A DNA stretch of 64,000 nucleotides, from contig JAOWCC010001368.1 in assembly GCA_030867875.1 (NCBI GenBank), positions 7,735,714-7,799,713 on the forward strand, written 5' to 3'. The position numbers and the translations under genes were made by a program. Each line of letters opens with the position of its first letter. Position 1 is the first letter of the stretch. Shown in pieces: positions 54,701 through 64,000 of the stretch. The DNA is from Actinernus sp. WN-2022. Its lineage: Eukaryota; Cnidaria; Anthozoa; Actiniaria; Actinernidae. The notes below the pieces were generated by a model. It was not told where the DNA came from, did not search any database, and saw only the letters and a list, made by a program, of their open reading frames with translations.

Positions 54701-57700
54701 AAAACCATGGGTTAAAGGGATACCCGAGTGAAAAACACATTTGGGCTCAAAAGCATCTTTCAGATGTACTTTGTTCAGAAAATGTATTAAAATTTGATAA
54801 AACTTTTTCAGAGTTGAGAACAAGCCCTCAAAGTTGGCCCCGCGAAGACCTGGGCGCCGCCATTTTGTTCACATTAATTCCTGTGACGTTTTTTTTTACG
54901 TCACTTCGTCCCACCGGAGTCTTGCGGCTAACTTGTAGCGACTTGTTTTCTTTGTAGAATTTTCACACGCTCGGAATTAGAGTAGATTTTCATCGATATG
55001 GCAGAGCAATTTCGTACTAGAACAAAAATATGATAAAGACGATATTGTGAGAGAAGTTCATAAGACTGGGAGGACGAGGAAAAGCATGTGGAAGGCGAGA
55101 ATATCAGACCAACAACAAAAGGCGACTACCGAGCTAGTGCAAAACTGGTGTTGTGCTATGATGTAAAGATTCGCTGTGTGTTTTTGTATGGAACTTGTCA
55201 GCCTTAAACGCAAGACTAAGGTAGATTATGACAATATTGATATTGGCATTGCTTTCGAAACTTATGTTTATTGGAGCTATATAATTTGCGTGTTATCCGG
55301 TTCGATCTGTACTGACTGCATGGCTTTGTGCAACTGAAACGAAACACCTGAAAAGTTAAAACCTCCCTATAAAAACCGATCATAACTAGCCCAACATAGC
55401 AGAATATATGCAATGACACAAGAACGAGACAATCGGAGCAATTTTATTGCAAAAATAATCCCATTCCCTTATTAAATTGTGTGAAAGCATTGGCGCGATC
55501 AAGCCCGGCATGTTTGTGCAATTGTGGTGGAACACAACACAGTTAGGTAAACGAAATTAAAATTATGTGGCTTGCTACACCCTAATTATCTCTCTGGGAC
55601 AAATTAAACAAGTTTCGATTGCTATGCCGATATCAATATTGTAATAATCTACCTTTAGTCTTGTGTTTAACTGACAAGTTCCATACAAAAACACACACAG
55701 CGAATCTTTATAGCACTAGCTCGGTAGTGGCCTTTTGTTGTTGGTCCGATATTCTCGCCTTCCACATGCTTTTCCTCGTCCTCCCAGTCTTATGAACTTC
55801 TCTCACAATATCGTCTTTATCATATTTTTATTCTAGTACGAAATTGCTCTGCCATATCGATGAAAATCTACTCTAATTCCGAGCATGTGAAAATTCTACA
55901 AAGAAAACAAGTCGCTACAAGTTAGCCGCAAGACTCCGGTGGGACGAAGTGACGTAAAAAACGTCACAGGAATTAATGTGAAAAAAATGGCGGCGCCCAG
56001 GTCTTCGCGGGGCCAACTTTGAGGGGCTCGTTCTCAACTCTGAAAAAGTTTTATCAAATTTTAATACATTTTCTGAACAAAGTACATCTGAAAGATGCTT
56101 TTGAGCCCAAATGTGTTTTTCACTCGGGTATCCCTTTAAGAATGAATCCAGGATTAGCGTTAATCGGCCTTCGAACACCTGAAGACTTAATTTAAGTACA
56201 TGAACTGTGTTTAGGTTTACTAGTAAGCATGTCACTGCACTGTAACGCACCTATCAATCGGTTAAACCCGAGGGAGTGGGCAAGGGGTAGATATTTGACA
56301 TTTTCTCCCCAAAAAAGGCAAATTGCCCACCCTTTGGTCCACACTTTGGTCAATAATATCAAAATTCCCCACCCCACTGCCCTACATTCCTTATGTTTTC
56401 TATAAACAACCCCACCCTGTGGCAGGCAGAGTATGTCAAAATCCTCTCCCTTGGGGGTAGCCCTGCCTGTCAAATCCCCACCCCCACCCCCACCCCCACC
56501 CCCTCGGGCTTAACCGATTGATAGGTGCATATGGACAAGGAAAAGGAAACACATTTCAGGCTCACTCTTTATCGCTCGCAGAACAGTGTCATCCAGTCTA
56601 AGCGTGTGCTGCTTGTCAGTGACTGAACCTGGAGTAAGTGTGTCTATACCAAACAGCTTCTCGGCCAGAGCAAGGGTGAATCTATTGGGTTGGGTTATAG
56701 CAGCAACTTCTGTGTACTGAACGTCTGTAAGAGTGACTCCAGGCTCACCGCCGATTATAACTATCAAGAAGAAACACTTCATCATCGACAGGTCTGAAAA
56801 TCGCTTGCGCATGTGTGAATTTCACCCGGGAAACGCGCGCGAGTCATTTCATTCTCGACCCCAGACCCTTTTCTTATTTCTTACTGCGCAGGGTCTGGGG
56901 TCGAGAATGGGGTCAGTTTGGTTAAGATAAGATAACTTTATTTCGTCACGGTCAAGCTTCCATCAGATATAATATTTCTAATTATCCTATAAATATTATA
57001 TTTCAGCCAATCAGAGCTCAGCTTTACTAGGAAATACGGGGCGGTATTTCATGGGTTTTCTATGAAATACAGAGCGGTATTTCATGGCTAGGTCAAGGCC
57101 AATCAAAATGCAGGAAATTTCGCGCCATTTCTTTATCAGCCAATAAGAATTCACCATTTTGAATACATAATTAGTCTACAGACGTGCGCGGCTGCCACTC
57201 GAAATTTGTGTTTTCCAGCAAGAAAATTTGCAGTCTATCGTCCGGTAAGTTACTTTGTTTCGTGATAAATATTTTTGTAAATTTGTTATTTATGGGATAA
57301 TATGGTTATTTCATGGTTTTCTATGGAATACGGGCGAATATTTCACGAGAAATTTGTATTATTTAGTATACAACGAGGAAATATGTAATTATCTAATATA
57401 AGCTAGTATCAATATTTAATAGTACACTAATGATACAAATGATGATGATGATGATATACAGTATCAACCTCATTAATAATTCATGAAGCAAAAACAAAGG
57501 AAATCAATGTGCGATAGGTGATCTGTAAATCTGATACAGATTTCGTCCAGATTTACGCAAACTTTTGCTTCGATTTTCTCGGTCAAAATGACTCTACACC
57601 TAGACGTTTGATAAGCCATATACAGAATTCGTGTCCATGCTTTATCGGATTTACAAACTCTCGCTTCCAGCTCAAATTTGTAAATCCAATAAAGCACGAT

Positions 57701-60700
57701 CACTCATTCTGTAACACAAATAAATTTAAAACCTGCTTTATATGGGCGCATGAATCTAGTATAAGGGTCAATTGTAATTACATTGTAGATATTCTGGGAA
57801 ATGTGTCGAAATTTGGATTTCAAAGCACAGAAAAGTTCAAGCTGAGATTTTTAAATGTGTCATGGTAATAGGTCATGGTAATAGGCTTTACATTCGCGTT
57901 CCAGGCCAGAAACGGCTATTTCCACCAATTTTGATACGAACTAACGAACCTCTCGGCCATGTGGGATGCTTAAAATCAAAGCAAATATGCAAAAATGACT
58001 AACAAATAGTGTATATAAACAGTCTCCAGAGAAAATGTTGAAAATCCTTTCAATCAAGCATTGAGGGAGGGATGTTTAACTGTTTGTATCCAATTAACAG
58101 CCACCAACCGAGCGATTACTCGATACTTGCGCAGTACCATGACATAGCCCCTTTAAGTGCTCATCATGAACCAGTCCCATACCAGAATCATACCACATGA
58201 TGGCCCTGTACACCACATTACAGAACTGATTAGATATTCAGTCAATACTTACTGGTTATTTCATGGTATTTATGGCATACGGGCAAATTACTTCACGAGA
58301 AATTTGTATTATTTGGTACCAAAAACATATGAATTTCGAGTGGAATTTTCGCCAGTATTCCATAGAAAACCATGAAATAACCATATTATCATATAAATAA
58401 CAAATTTACGGGAAGATTTATCACGAAAACAAAGAACTTACCCGACGATAGAGGTGGACGCGTCTGCAGACTAATTATGCATTCAAAAATTGAATTCTTA
58501 TTGGCTGATAAAAAAAGGGCACGAAATTTCCTGCATTTTGATTGGCCTTGATCTAGCCATGAAATACCGCTCTGTATTTCATTGAAAACCGATGAAATAC
58601 CGCCCTGTATTTCATAGTAAAGCTGAGCTCTGATTGGCTGAAATATAATATTTATAGGATAATTCGACAGACATTAGTTCTTGTTGAATAAAGACCTGAT
58701 CAATAAAACATCCCACATGTGGTACAAAAATTATGATTGGCTGGTACCGTTATGAATTCTGCAGTAACAAAACGGGCAGGGGACTGGGACCAAGTTTATC
58801 AAAATTACTCTTTCTAAAGTGAAGTTCATCACATGATAGAGCATGTTGAAATTAGCATGTGTGCCAAGTTTGACGTGATTCAAGTGAATCTTGTCTGAAT
58901 TATAAGCAATTGAAATTTCTTTGTCCCTCCAAAATTTTACAATGAATGTATGGTTTGGAGGGACAACGTTAAAAATAAGAGTTTGTATGGGAAAATAGAC
59001 ATATTTAATGCCTTCTAGCATCGTCAATATTGAGCCAAAGTTCACCAGACTTTCCAGACTAGCTAAGTTTGATCTGTTCTTTTGGAAAATAATGCTCACT
59101 TTGACTAATTGTTAATTGAATTAGTTTTACTGACTCGGTTCCAGTCCCCCGCTCGGTTAGTTACTCATTCTGTATCTATTACTCATAGTCCGAAATTCAC
59201 AGGGAGCCCACATTTAGGAACGCTTTATTCTTTATTATAATCTAACAGAGCTTGGGCGTTGAGTGGTATCACATTTCTTGGGTCACATCAGCTCTGACCG
59301 TTGATTTCTTTAATTCAAAACACAACCGTTACCAAATTAATGAGATTGTAGAGAAAGGAGACAATTCTGACTTCAGCACGCTCTGTGATACAGGAAGCCC
59401 GTCAGAGGGTGATGTGATCTTAGATAGCGCGTGCTGTGATGCCACAGCAAGCCCAAGCTCTAGATTATGATAAAGAATAACAAAGCGCTCTTAAATGTGG
59501 GCTCCCTGTGCGAAATCCACACTAATCAAGAAAGAACGTTATCTTACTTGAATAACCTTCTTCACAATCCTCACTGTCCATGCTGGCAGAGATGCTTGGA
59601 ACATCACGAGACTGTTCAGGGTTCTCTTGTTGACCGGATAGTATCTCTAAGGCTTTACCTCTCCAGTAACGCAGCGTGCGACATTTAGCTGCGATACTTA
59701 GTAGGGACGCTGCCCACAGTGCCTCTTGCTCTGCCAGGCTTTTTTCACGGGCAAATCGTTCAATAATTTCAGCTGGAATTCAAATTAGGAATGTCCAGTT
59801 AGCGAATGGAACGTACTAATAGATGAATGTGCAAAGGGAGAGAATGTACCATTTGCTAGGATTCGTAAGTTGGAATTCTTTATTTTCGTTTTGTAATGTG
59901 TTTAGTTCTCGTTGTCTAAGTGGTCCTGGTTACAGTAGTCACACTGTAGTTGTAATGTGTTTAGTTCTCGTTGTCTAAGTGGTCCTGGTTAAAGTAGTCG
60001 CACTGTAGTTGTAATGTGTTTAGTTATCGTTGTCTAAGTGGTCCTGGTTACAGTAGTCACACTGTAGTTGTAATGTGTTTAGTTCTCATTGTCTAAGTGG
60101 TCCTGGTAACAGTAGTCACACTGTAGTTGTAATGTGTTTAGTTCTCGTGGTCTAAGTGGCCCTGGTTACTAAATACAGTAGTCACACTGTAGTTGTGATG
60201 TGTTTAGTTCTCGTTGTCTAAGTGGCCCTGGTTACAGTAGTCACACTGTAGTTGTAATGTGTTTAGTTCTCGTTGTCTAAGTGGCCCTAGTTAAGGTAGT
60301 CACACTGTAGTTGTAATGTGTTTAGTTCTCGTTGTCTAAGTGGTCCTGGTTACAGTAGTCGCACTGTAGTTGTAATGTGTTTAGTTCTCGTTATCTAAGT
60401 GACCCTGGTTACAGTAGTCGCACTGTAGTTGTAATGTGTTTAGTTATCGTTGTCTAAATGGCCCTGGTTACAGTAGTCACACTGTAGTTGTAATGTGTTT
60501 AGTTCTCGTTATCTAAGTGACCCTGGTTACAGTAGTCACACTGTAGTTGTAATGTGTTTAGTTCTCGTTGTCTAAGTGGCCCTGGTTACAGTAGTCACAC
60601 TGTAGTTGTAATGTGTTTAGTTCTCGTGGTCTAAGTGGCCCTGGTTACAGTAGTCACACTGTAGTTGTAATGTGTTTAGTTCTCGTGGTCTAAGTGGCCC

Positions 60701-62330
60701 TGGTTACAGTAGTCACACTGTAGTTGTAATGTGTTTAGTTCTCGTTGTCTAAGTGGCCCTGGTTACAGTAGTCACACTGTAGTTGTACTGTGTTTAGTTC
60801 TCGTGGTCTAAGTGGCCCTGGTAACGGTAGTTGCAGTGTAATGTTGACAGTATACTAACTCTTTATGGCAGACAAAATTTCATCGTCCAGTCTGGCGGTA
60901 CAATGTTTTCCAGTCACTGTGGATCGTGTCAGGATATCTCTACCAAACAGTTTTTCGGCCAGTGCTATGGTGTACTTGCTCGGTTGTTGAAGCCTTGTTA
61001 CCTCTTTATAATCTGACAGAGACATCGTCACGTTGGGATCACTGCCAATCATGACTAGAAACAAGAAAAGGGAAGGAAGGGTCTATTGGTCAGGAAACAT
61101 AAAGAACCAAGAAATGTTTGTTTGTGCGTTGCAAGTAGCACAGGCAGCCCAAGCTCCAAGTTTGAAATCAGTGGTTTCACGTTACTAGAGAATTACAAGG
61201 CTTTGTATGGGAATCCAAAAACTCGGGATTTTGTCCCCGTATTTAGGTCCTTATCTCCTATAAGTACACATAACAAGAGAATAAACTTTACCTTTGTGAG
61301 TATTCCGGTGTCCTTTTGTCTTCTGAGCTCTGGAAACGGTGTTTTAGGGAGGTTGAGGGGTGACGAGCCGAGAACACAAACCTCCCTAAAACACCGTTCC
61401 CAGAGCTCAGAAGACAAAAGGACACCAGAATACTCAAAGGTAAAGTTTATTCTCTTATTATGTATACTTATAGGAATACGGGAAAAAAATCCCGAGTTTT
61501 TGGATTCCCATACAAAGCCTTGTAATTCTCTCGTAACGTAAAACCACTGAAGACTTCGAGCTTGGTCTGCCTGTGCAAGTAGGACCGTGCACTTTCGTGC
61601 GCTGTTATGAAATCCAATTCGACTTTTCACGCAAGTCTATGACGTTATGATGTACATTCCTATTTACGAACCACGTGACTTCTGACGTAAGATAGCTGGA
61701 TCACACGTGGTCTTGAGCTGGCGTTCGAGTCAGGTTTTTGGAGTAGCATTTTGAAGGGGGAAAACCTTGAGTTAAAACTAGATAAAGCAGACTGTCTCGT
61801 TCCTATTCGCTACTAAGTTATAATTGGCAGCGCGGTACTAAGACTAGCAAGCGCGTGGGGTGTCACGGGAAGTCGCGCAAAGGATCAGGGGAAGGGCTAT
61901 GGTCCTTCCCGTGATACCCCGTACGCTTTCTAGTCTTAGTAGCCGCGCCGCCAATTATAACTTAGTCGCGACTGGGAACGAGTCTGACTCTAAAGCAAAA
62001 GCATTCTAATCTCTGATCGTTACGTTTGCCGGCATTACTGTGCAAAAAGTTTATCAACAGCCCTATACGTACCATCTTCAAAGTCTTCGCTATCCATGTA
62101 CCGATCGATACCAATCGATGGTTCGCTTGATGCCTTACGAGGCGTTGACTGTGTAGGACCCACTCCCCTAAAGATGCGTTTTGGCGGAGGTGGTATGGTC
62201 AGGACAGGCTTGTGTTTATATTTGTAGCGCAGACTCTTACACCTATTTGCAATGCCTTGCTGGCACGTTATCCAGAGTTGCACTAGTTCTTGTTGTGTCT
62301 TGTTACTGGCAAACCGCTCAAGGACTTCGG
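48582..62330 (-). CDS. Tandem BEN-domain protein, internal part (whole gene view)
   Basis: Eight exons on the minus strand in the order 62330-62073 (C-half), 61054-60860 (N), 59772-59548 (C), 56760-56566 (N), 53531-53259 (C), 52647-52453 (N), 50422-50165 (C), 48776-48582 (N). All splice phases are 1-1, so they join in frame into about 620 residues with three complete BEN domains, one C-half at the start and one N-half at the end. BEN domains bind DNA and recruit repressive chromatin factors (BEND3, NACC1, Insensitive). Human BEND3 has four, but orthology to BEND3 is not shown here. The gene starts beyond base 64000. No signal peptide or membrane segment was seen. Confidence 0.85.
48880..49003 (+). 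repeat. 18-bp minisatellite (GGTTTGAGTGGCGGATCT)n
   Basis: Seven nearly perfect copies about 100 bp upstream of the BEN exon at 48776. The period divides by three, so both strands stay open; I do not regard it as coding. Confidence 0.95.
49020..50080. other. BEN intron, no clear feature
   Basis: An AT-rich block at 49230-49400 has repeated ATATAGAGT words. A frame at 49423-49755 (minus) is not supported as coding. Confidence 0.35.
50085..50149. repeat. Near-perfect 30-bp-arm hairpin
   Basis: CAAACGGTTTCAACATGCCG..GGTACAACAT and its exact complement are separated by about 6 bp. It lies 16 bp from the BEN donor at 50165. Confidence 0.9.
50165..50422 (-). CDS. BEN gene exon: C-half of BEN domain D
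   Basis: The acceptor is TTTTTTAG|CT and the donor GAAG|GTTAGT, phase 1-1. It encodes D-V-M-R-H-F-A, A-E-Q-E-E-L-W-V-S-C-I-Q-S-I-A-A-K-C-K-S-L-R-Y, then a charged Glu/Lys/Ser linker. A 30-bp-arm hairpin lies 16 bp into the next intron. Confidence 0.88.
51057..51300. mobile_element. TIR element with ~92-bp near-perfect arms
   Basis: CAATAGGAGATATTGTAGTT..GCGGTATTGACCC at the left and its complement ending CAATATCTCCTATTG at 51300; the spacer is about 60 bp. Confidence 0.95.
51415..51665. repeat. Loose inverted repeat
   Basis: GGCCATTCCATTTTATATCC (51387) and GGATATAAAATGGAATGGCC (51637) are exact complements, with CACACCCCCCCTG/ CAGGGGGGGTGTG just inside. These are the TIRs of an element of about 270 bp. 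Confidence 0.8.
51747..51874. mobile_element. M6 MITE, third copy
   Basis: TTTGCACGTTACGTCATAGC to GGGGATTGAGTGTACA; inverted GCCATGTTGGTGTA core. Confidence 0.85.
52453..52647 (-). CDS. BEN gene exon: N-half of BEN domain D (195 nt)
   Basis: The acceptor is AACCAG|TA and the donor AAGG|GTGAGT, phase 1-1. It encodes I-G-G-D-P-G-V-S-L, P-N-K-Y-A-L-A-L-G-E-M-L-F-G, V-S-T-V-T-G and L-D-E-R-L-L-T-A-M-K. Confidence 0.9.
52875..53220. mobile_element. M4 MITE with target duplication
   Basis: CCACACCGCGGTAAAACG to CATTTTGCCGCGGTGTGG; flanks GGTAGCA at 52868-52874 and 53221-53227. This is the clearest complete M4 copy and shows the family's 7-8 bp duplication, hAT-like. Confidence 0.95.
53259..53531 (-). 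CDS. BEN gene exon: C-half of BEN domain C
   Basis: The acceptor is CGTTTCAG|CG. It encodes E-V-L-S-R-F-A, E-E-Q-E-K-L-W-K-D-C-F-S-S-I-A-I-K-C-R-T-L-R-Y, then a Ser/Glu-rich linker. The donor is placed at AGAG|GTTTGT from alignment with sister exons (S-E-D-R-G); GCAA|GTGAAG 12 nt earlier is an alternative. An M4 MITE ends 38 bp downstream. Confidence 0.82.
53915..54237. mobile_element. M4 MITE, further copy
   Basis: CACACCGCGGCAAAACGGTA to AACGTTTTGCCGCGGTGTGG, same orientation as the copy 1 kb to the left. No flanking duplication was found. Confidence 0.92.
54345..54452 (+). mobile_element. Retroelement/SINE 3' tail with (ATT)n
   Basis: GAAGCGCCATAAGAATGTGG..TATGGCGCTATATAAATATG then five ATT units, typical of a LINE-mobilised 3' tail. 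Confidence 0.65.
54712..56139. mobile_element. 1.4-kb element with ~540-bp inverted arms
   Basis: TTAAAGGGATACCCGAGTGA at 54712 and its complement ending at 56139; the arms stay alignable inward to about 55260 and 55610. Each arm holds a GCGCCGCCATTTTGTTCACA segment and an ATGGCAGAGCAATTTCG start-like word. No intact reading frame. Confidence 0.95.
56247..56528. mobile_element. TIR MITE with GCACCTATCAATCGG ends
   Basis: GCACCTATCAATCGGTTAAA at the left and TTAACCGATTGATAGGTGC at the right; C-rich interior. It ends 37 bp from the BEN donor at 56566. Confidence 0.92.
56566..56760 (-). CDS. BEN gene exon: N-half of BEN domain C (195 nt)
   Basis: The acceptor is TTGATAG|TT and the donor AAGA|GTGAGC, phase 1-1. 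It encodes I-I-G-G-E-P-G-V-T-L, P-N-R-F-T-L-A-L-A-E-K-L-F-G and L-R-L-D-D-T-V-L-R-A-I-K. Confidence 0.9.
56981..58662. mobile_element. 1.7-kb element with ~340-bp inverted arms
   Basis: ATTATCCTATAAATATTATA at the left and its complement ending at 58662. The arms contain several GGTATTTCATGG / CCATGAAATACC copies and a CAGCCAATCAGAGCTCAGC word. The interior frame at 57518-57868 has no recognised domain. Confidence 0.9.
58748..59101 (+). repeat. R3 repeat, second copy
   Basis: CAGTAACAAAACGGGCAGGG through TAATGCTCACTT matches 46086-46356 in the same orientation, with small insertions. Confidence 0.9.
59193..59516. mobile_element. TIR element with ~46-bp ends
   Basis: TTCACAGGGAGCCCACATTT at the left and AAATGTGGGCTCCCTGTGCG at the right. 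It ends about 32 bp from the BEN donor at 59548. Confidence 0.9.
59548..59772 (-). CDS. BEN gene exon: C-half of BEN domain B
   Basis: The acceptor is AATTCCAG|CT and the donor TCAA|GTAAGA. It encodes E-I-I-E-R-F-A, A-L-W-A-A-S-L-L-S-I-A-A-K-C-R-T-L-R-Y and the linker M-D-S-E-D-C-E-E-G. A second possible donor, GAAG|GTTATT, lies 9 nt upstream and aligns with the donor of the first C-half exon. Confidence 0.88.
59889..60838 (+). repeat. 59-bp minisatellite, about 16 copies
   Basis: The unit GTTGTAATGTGTTTAGTTCT..CGTTGTCTAAGTGG(T/C)CCTGGTTACAGTAGTCACACTGTA has few substitutions. One unit (near 60160) has an extra CTAAATA. Confidence 0.96.
60860..61054 (-). CDS. BEN gene exon: N-half of BEN domain B (195 nt)
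   Basis: The acceptor is TTTCTAG|TC and the donor AAGA|GTTAGT, phase 1-1. It encodes I-G-S-D-P-N-V-T-M-S then Y-K-E-V, P-S-K-Y-T-I-A-L-A-E-K-L-F-G, and L-T-R-S-T-V-T-G, the classic BEN first half. The 59-bp minisatellite begins 22 bp into the following intron. Confidence 0.9.
61157..61562. mobile_element. Foldback element with ~190-bp arms
   Basis: ATCAGTGGTTTCACGTTACT..AAAACTCGGGATTTT and its complement ..AACGTAAAACCACTGA; the loop is only about 15 bp, around 61365. Confidence 0.95.
61787..61988. mobile_element. Foldback element with ~90-bp arms
   Basis: CAGACTGTCTCGTTCCTATT..AAGTTATAATTGGC and its complement ..GCCAATTATAACTTAGTCGC..GAACGAGTCTGAC. Confidence 0.85.
62073..62330 (-). CDS. 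BEN gene exon: C-half of BEN domain A
   Basis: The acceptor ACTGTCAG|CC opens phase 1, then E-V-L-E-R-F-A, L-W-I-T-C-Q-Q-G-I-A-N-R-C-K-S-L-R-Y. A basic/Pro linker follows (P-P-P-P-K-R) and the exon ends M-D-S-E-D-F-E-D at the donor GATG|GTACGT. Its N-half lies outside the window. Confidence 0.85.
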
Positions 62331-62339
62331 CTGACAGTA

Positions 62340-62974
62340 AAGGGAACTGGTCAGATTATATGTCCCTCACCCTCCCCCCCTACGTACTGTTTGTGCTAAT
62401 AAACAAAATCTACAACTTAGTCAACTAACGGTAACTTTCATTGGGCCACCAGAAAAATGAGTTTTGCAGGGGATGAGGGCATCGCTACCTTTCAGCCAAT
62501 AAACGCAAGCTTACAAGTCGTTCTCTATGCTAGTCTCTTTCTTTTAATTTCGCCTCAAAATGCAGGAAATACCATCCAGGCGACAGCGCTGAATAACAAT
62601 CTCGTACCCAGACCCCATTACTGAATAACGTGCCGCGCGTAGACTAGGGACGACTGTATCGTATACAAAAATGGCGGAAATTTCAAAATTTAGCGAGTAC
62701 CTTCATGTTTTCTACGAAGAATAAGAGTTTTGCTGGAAAGATAAGATTCAGATACTCAGGACCATTTCCTCCAGAAACTGAGAAACAACATATGTTTTGG
62801 ACAATGTAGTCTAAGTTTGGGCCACTGGGATAAATTGCCTTCAAACACGAAATATTTATCGCCAACAGACAGTGTTTTCGGTAAAATTCCCGCCAATTTA
62901 CGCATCAGCTCGCGCATGCGCCCTATAGTTATTCAGCTCTGTCCAGACCTAGATTTGGAACATTTCAAAATCCC

Positions 62975-63008
<34 letters not shown>

Positions 63009-63400
63009 CCCCACATGCACCGCACTTGGGTTCACAATACCAAAACGTCAAGCTACACGCCCTGATACGCGATATGACAATATGGCAAATATCAAGTTAT
63101 GTTAGAACTGTCAGCAGGAGGGCTCCAGTCCAGTTTCATCTACTTTTGAAAAAAAGGAATTCAGGGCAGGAAAGTAGAAAATCCCACCAGCCCACCCCTC
63201 CCCTCCTGATAAAAAATGATCTTAAATCGTAGGTCTCCCGTCGTAGCTCTCCCTACTGTTACGAGCTACTGACATAAACGGGGCATTGTCAACCTCCAAA
63301 TGATAAACTTTCTCATGACGAAAGACAAAAATAACTACTCAGATTAGCAGATTATGCTTTCCAGGTATAATGAAAAAAATTTGAGACAATTTTAATTTAG
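62340..63400. other. BEN intron, no N-half exon found
   Basis: I looked for the N-half partner of BEN domain A here and did not see one. Contains AATCTCGTACCCAGA (62599), shared with the palindrome at 41618. Confidence 0.4.
62976..63005 (+). repeat. 30-nt poly-C tract
   Basis: Uninterrupted C run (G run on the coding strand of the BEN gene), followed by TCCCCCC. Confidence 0.9.
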
Positions 63401-63404
63401 AATG

Positions 63405-63640
63405 GCAAAGATTCGAGTGGATGAAAAATACTGATTTAAATTTTTTTTTTTTAGCAATTTGAAATCGGTTCACCATAGTTTCTTAAATAACCTTTTGTGA
63501 CCACTTTAATATTTACCATCCTCTGACGAAAAAGCTTGAAAAGCATATCCCGGCGGTACATTCACAAGGTATTTCTCTTCTATCTCAGGGTGTTATTTTG
63601 GTAGTTTTTTGTTTAAAGAAACTTGAAGGTTAAATATGAA
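63405..63640 (+). mobile_element. R1 repeat, single copy
   Basis: AATGGCAAAGATTCGAGTGG to TTTCTCTTCTATCTCAGGG and AAACTTGAAGGTT; the unexpanded form of 44270-45085. Confidence 0.85.
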
Positions 63641-63651
63641 TGACTAATAAG

Positions 63652-63738
63652 TACGCTCTACCCTTGAATAGGGAACCAGGACGCTGTACCCTTGAATAGG
63701 GAACCAGGACGCTGTACCCTTGAATAGGGAACCAGGAC
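63652..63738 (+). repeat. 28-bp tandem repeat, three copies
   Basis: ACGCTGTACCCTTGAATAGG..GAACCAGG three times in a row. Confidence 0.92.
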
Positions 63739-64000
63739 GGGCGACGGCAATGACGGCGAGACATAGAAAAGTGTTTTCTTTGGTGTCTACTATTTCTCTT
63801 TTTGTTTTTCGCAACCAGATTTTCGAAAAATATGACGAGTTTAGAGTTCGGTTCACGTCGAACGAAAAACGGATTGATTTACTTTCTTACGTTCTCTTTG
63901 AAATGTACAATTTGGGGTTTTCACGTTGTGTTTTTTTCAGAGAACGGTGGAAATGTAGGCGACTACGTACATTTTCACGTGTAGCTACTGTATTTTGTAA

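Noticed and set aside
57518..57868. 116-codon plus-strand frame
   Set aside because: It lies inside the long-armed element at 56981-58662, has no recognised domain, and has internal inverted words.

Overview
This is a eukaryotic, animal-type window: AT-rich, intron-rich and densely packed with small inverted-repeat transposons, foldback elements, minisatellites and retroelement remnants. The gene content (a CW+PWWP histone reader, a C2H2 zinc-finger protein, a tandem BEN-domain protein) and the mobile elements (tRNA-derived SINEs, a Penelope-like GIY-YIG remnant, a tyrosine-recombinase remnant, CR1/L2-like LINE tails, many short TIR elements) fit an invertebrate metazoan. An anthozoan cnidarian such as a coral or anemone is my best guess from the style of the repeats, but nothing in the window proves it.

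Layout. (1) 0.6-20.6 kb, plus strand: one complete ten-exon gene for a ZCWPW1-like protein of about 737 residues. All exon junctions are in phase. It joins an H3K4me3-type CW zinc finger to a PWWP domain and a long lysine-rich tail. Its introns hold a dead tyrosine-recombinase (Crypton/DUF3504-like) fragment, SINEs, a 25-G tract and several nested MITEs. (2) 20.6-24.5 kb: intergenic repeats. (3) 24.6-33.8 kb, minus strand: a two-exon gene model with an N-terminal WW domain and an exon of 1127 codons carrying ten C2H2 fingers and a recent 83-residue tandem duplication. The 5.7-kb intron is almost filled by a 3.4-kb TIR element with other elements inside it. (4) 34-48 kb: no convincing host gene. 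It holds a 1-kb TIR element, a 3.8-kb TIR element, a Penelope remnant, a 65-bp minisatellite and an unrecognised coding-like stretch. (5) 48.5-62.3 kb, minus strand: the middle of a large BEN-domain gene. Each BEN domain is split into an N-half exon (always 195 nt) and a C-half exon, all phase 1 to phase 1. The gene begins beyond the right edge, and no C-half partner was found for the last N-half.

How the genes relate. ZCWPW1, C2H2 zinc-finger and BEN proteins are all chromatin or DNA readers, but the window gives no evidence that they act together. In vertebrates ZCWPW1 reads the dual H3K4me3/H3K36me3 mark made by PRDM9 in meiosis; the zinc-finger gene here shows no PR/SET domain and is not PRDM9. 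Intergenic and intronic DNA is dominated by mobile elements, and several insertions can be dated relative to one another because empty-site copies lie in the same window. No CRISPR array, operon or canonical intact tRNA/rRNA gene was seen.
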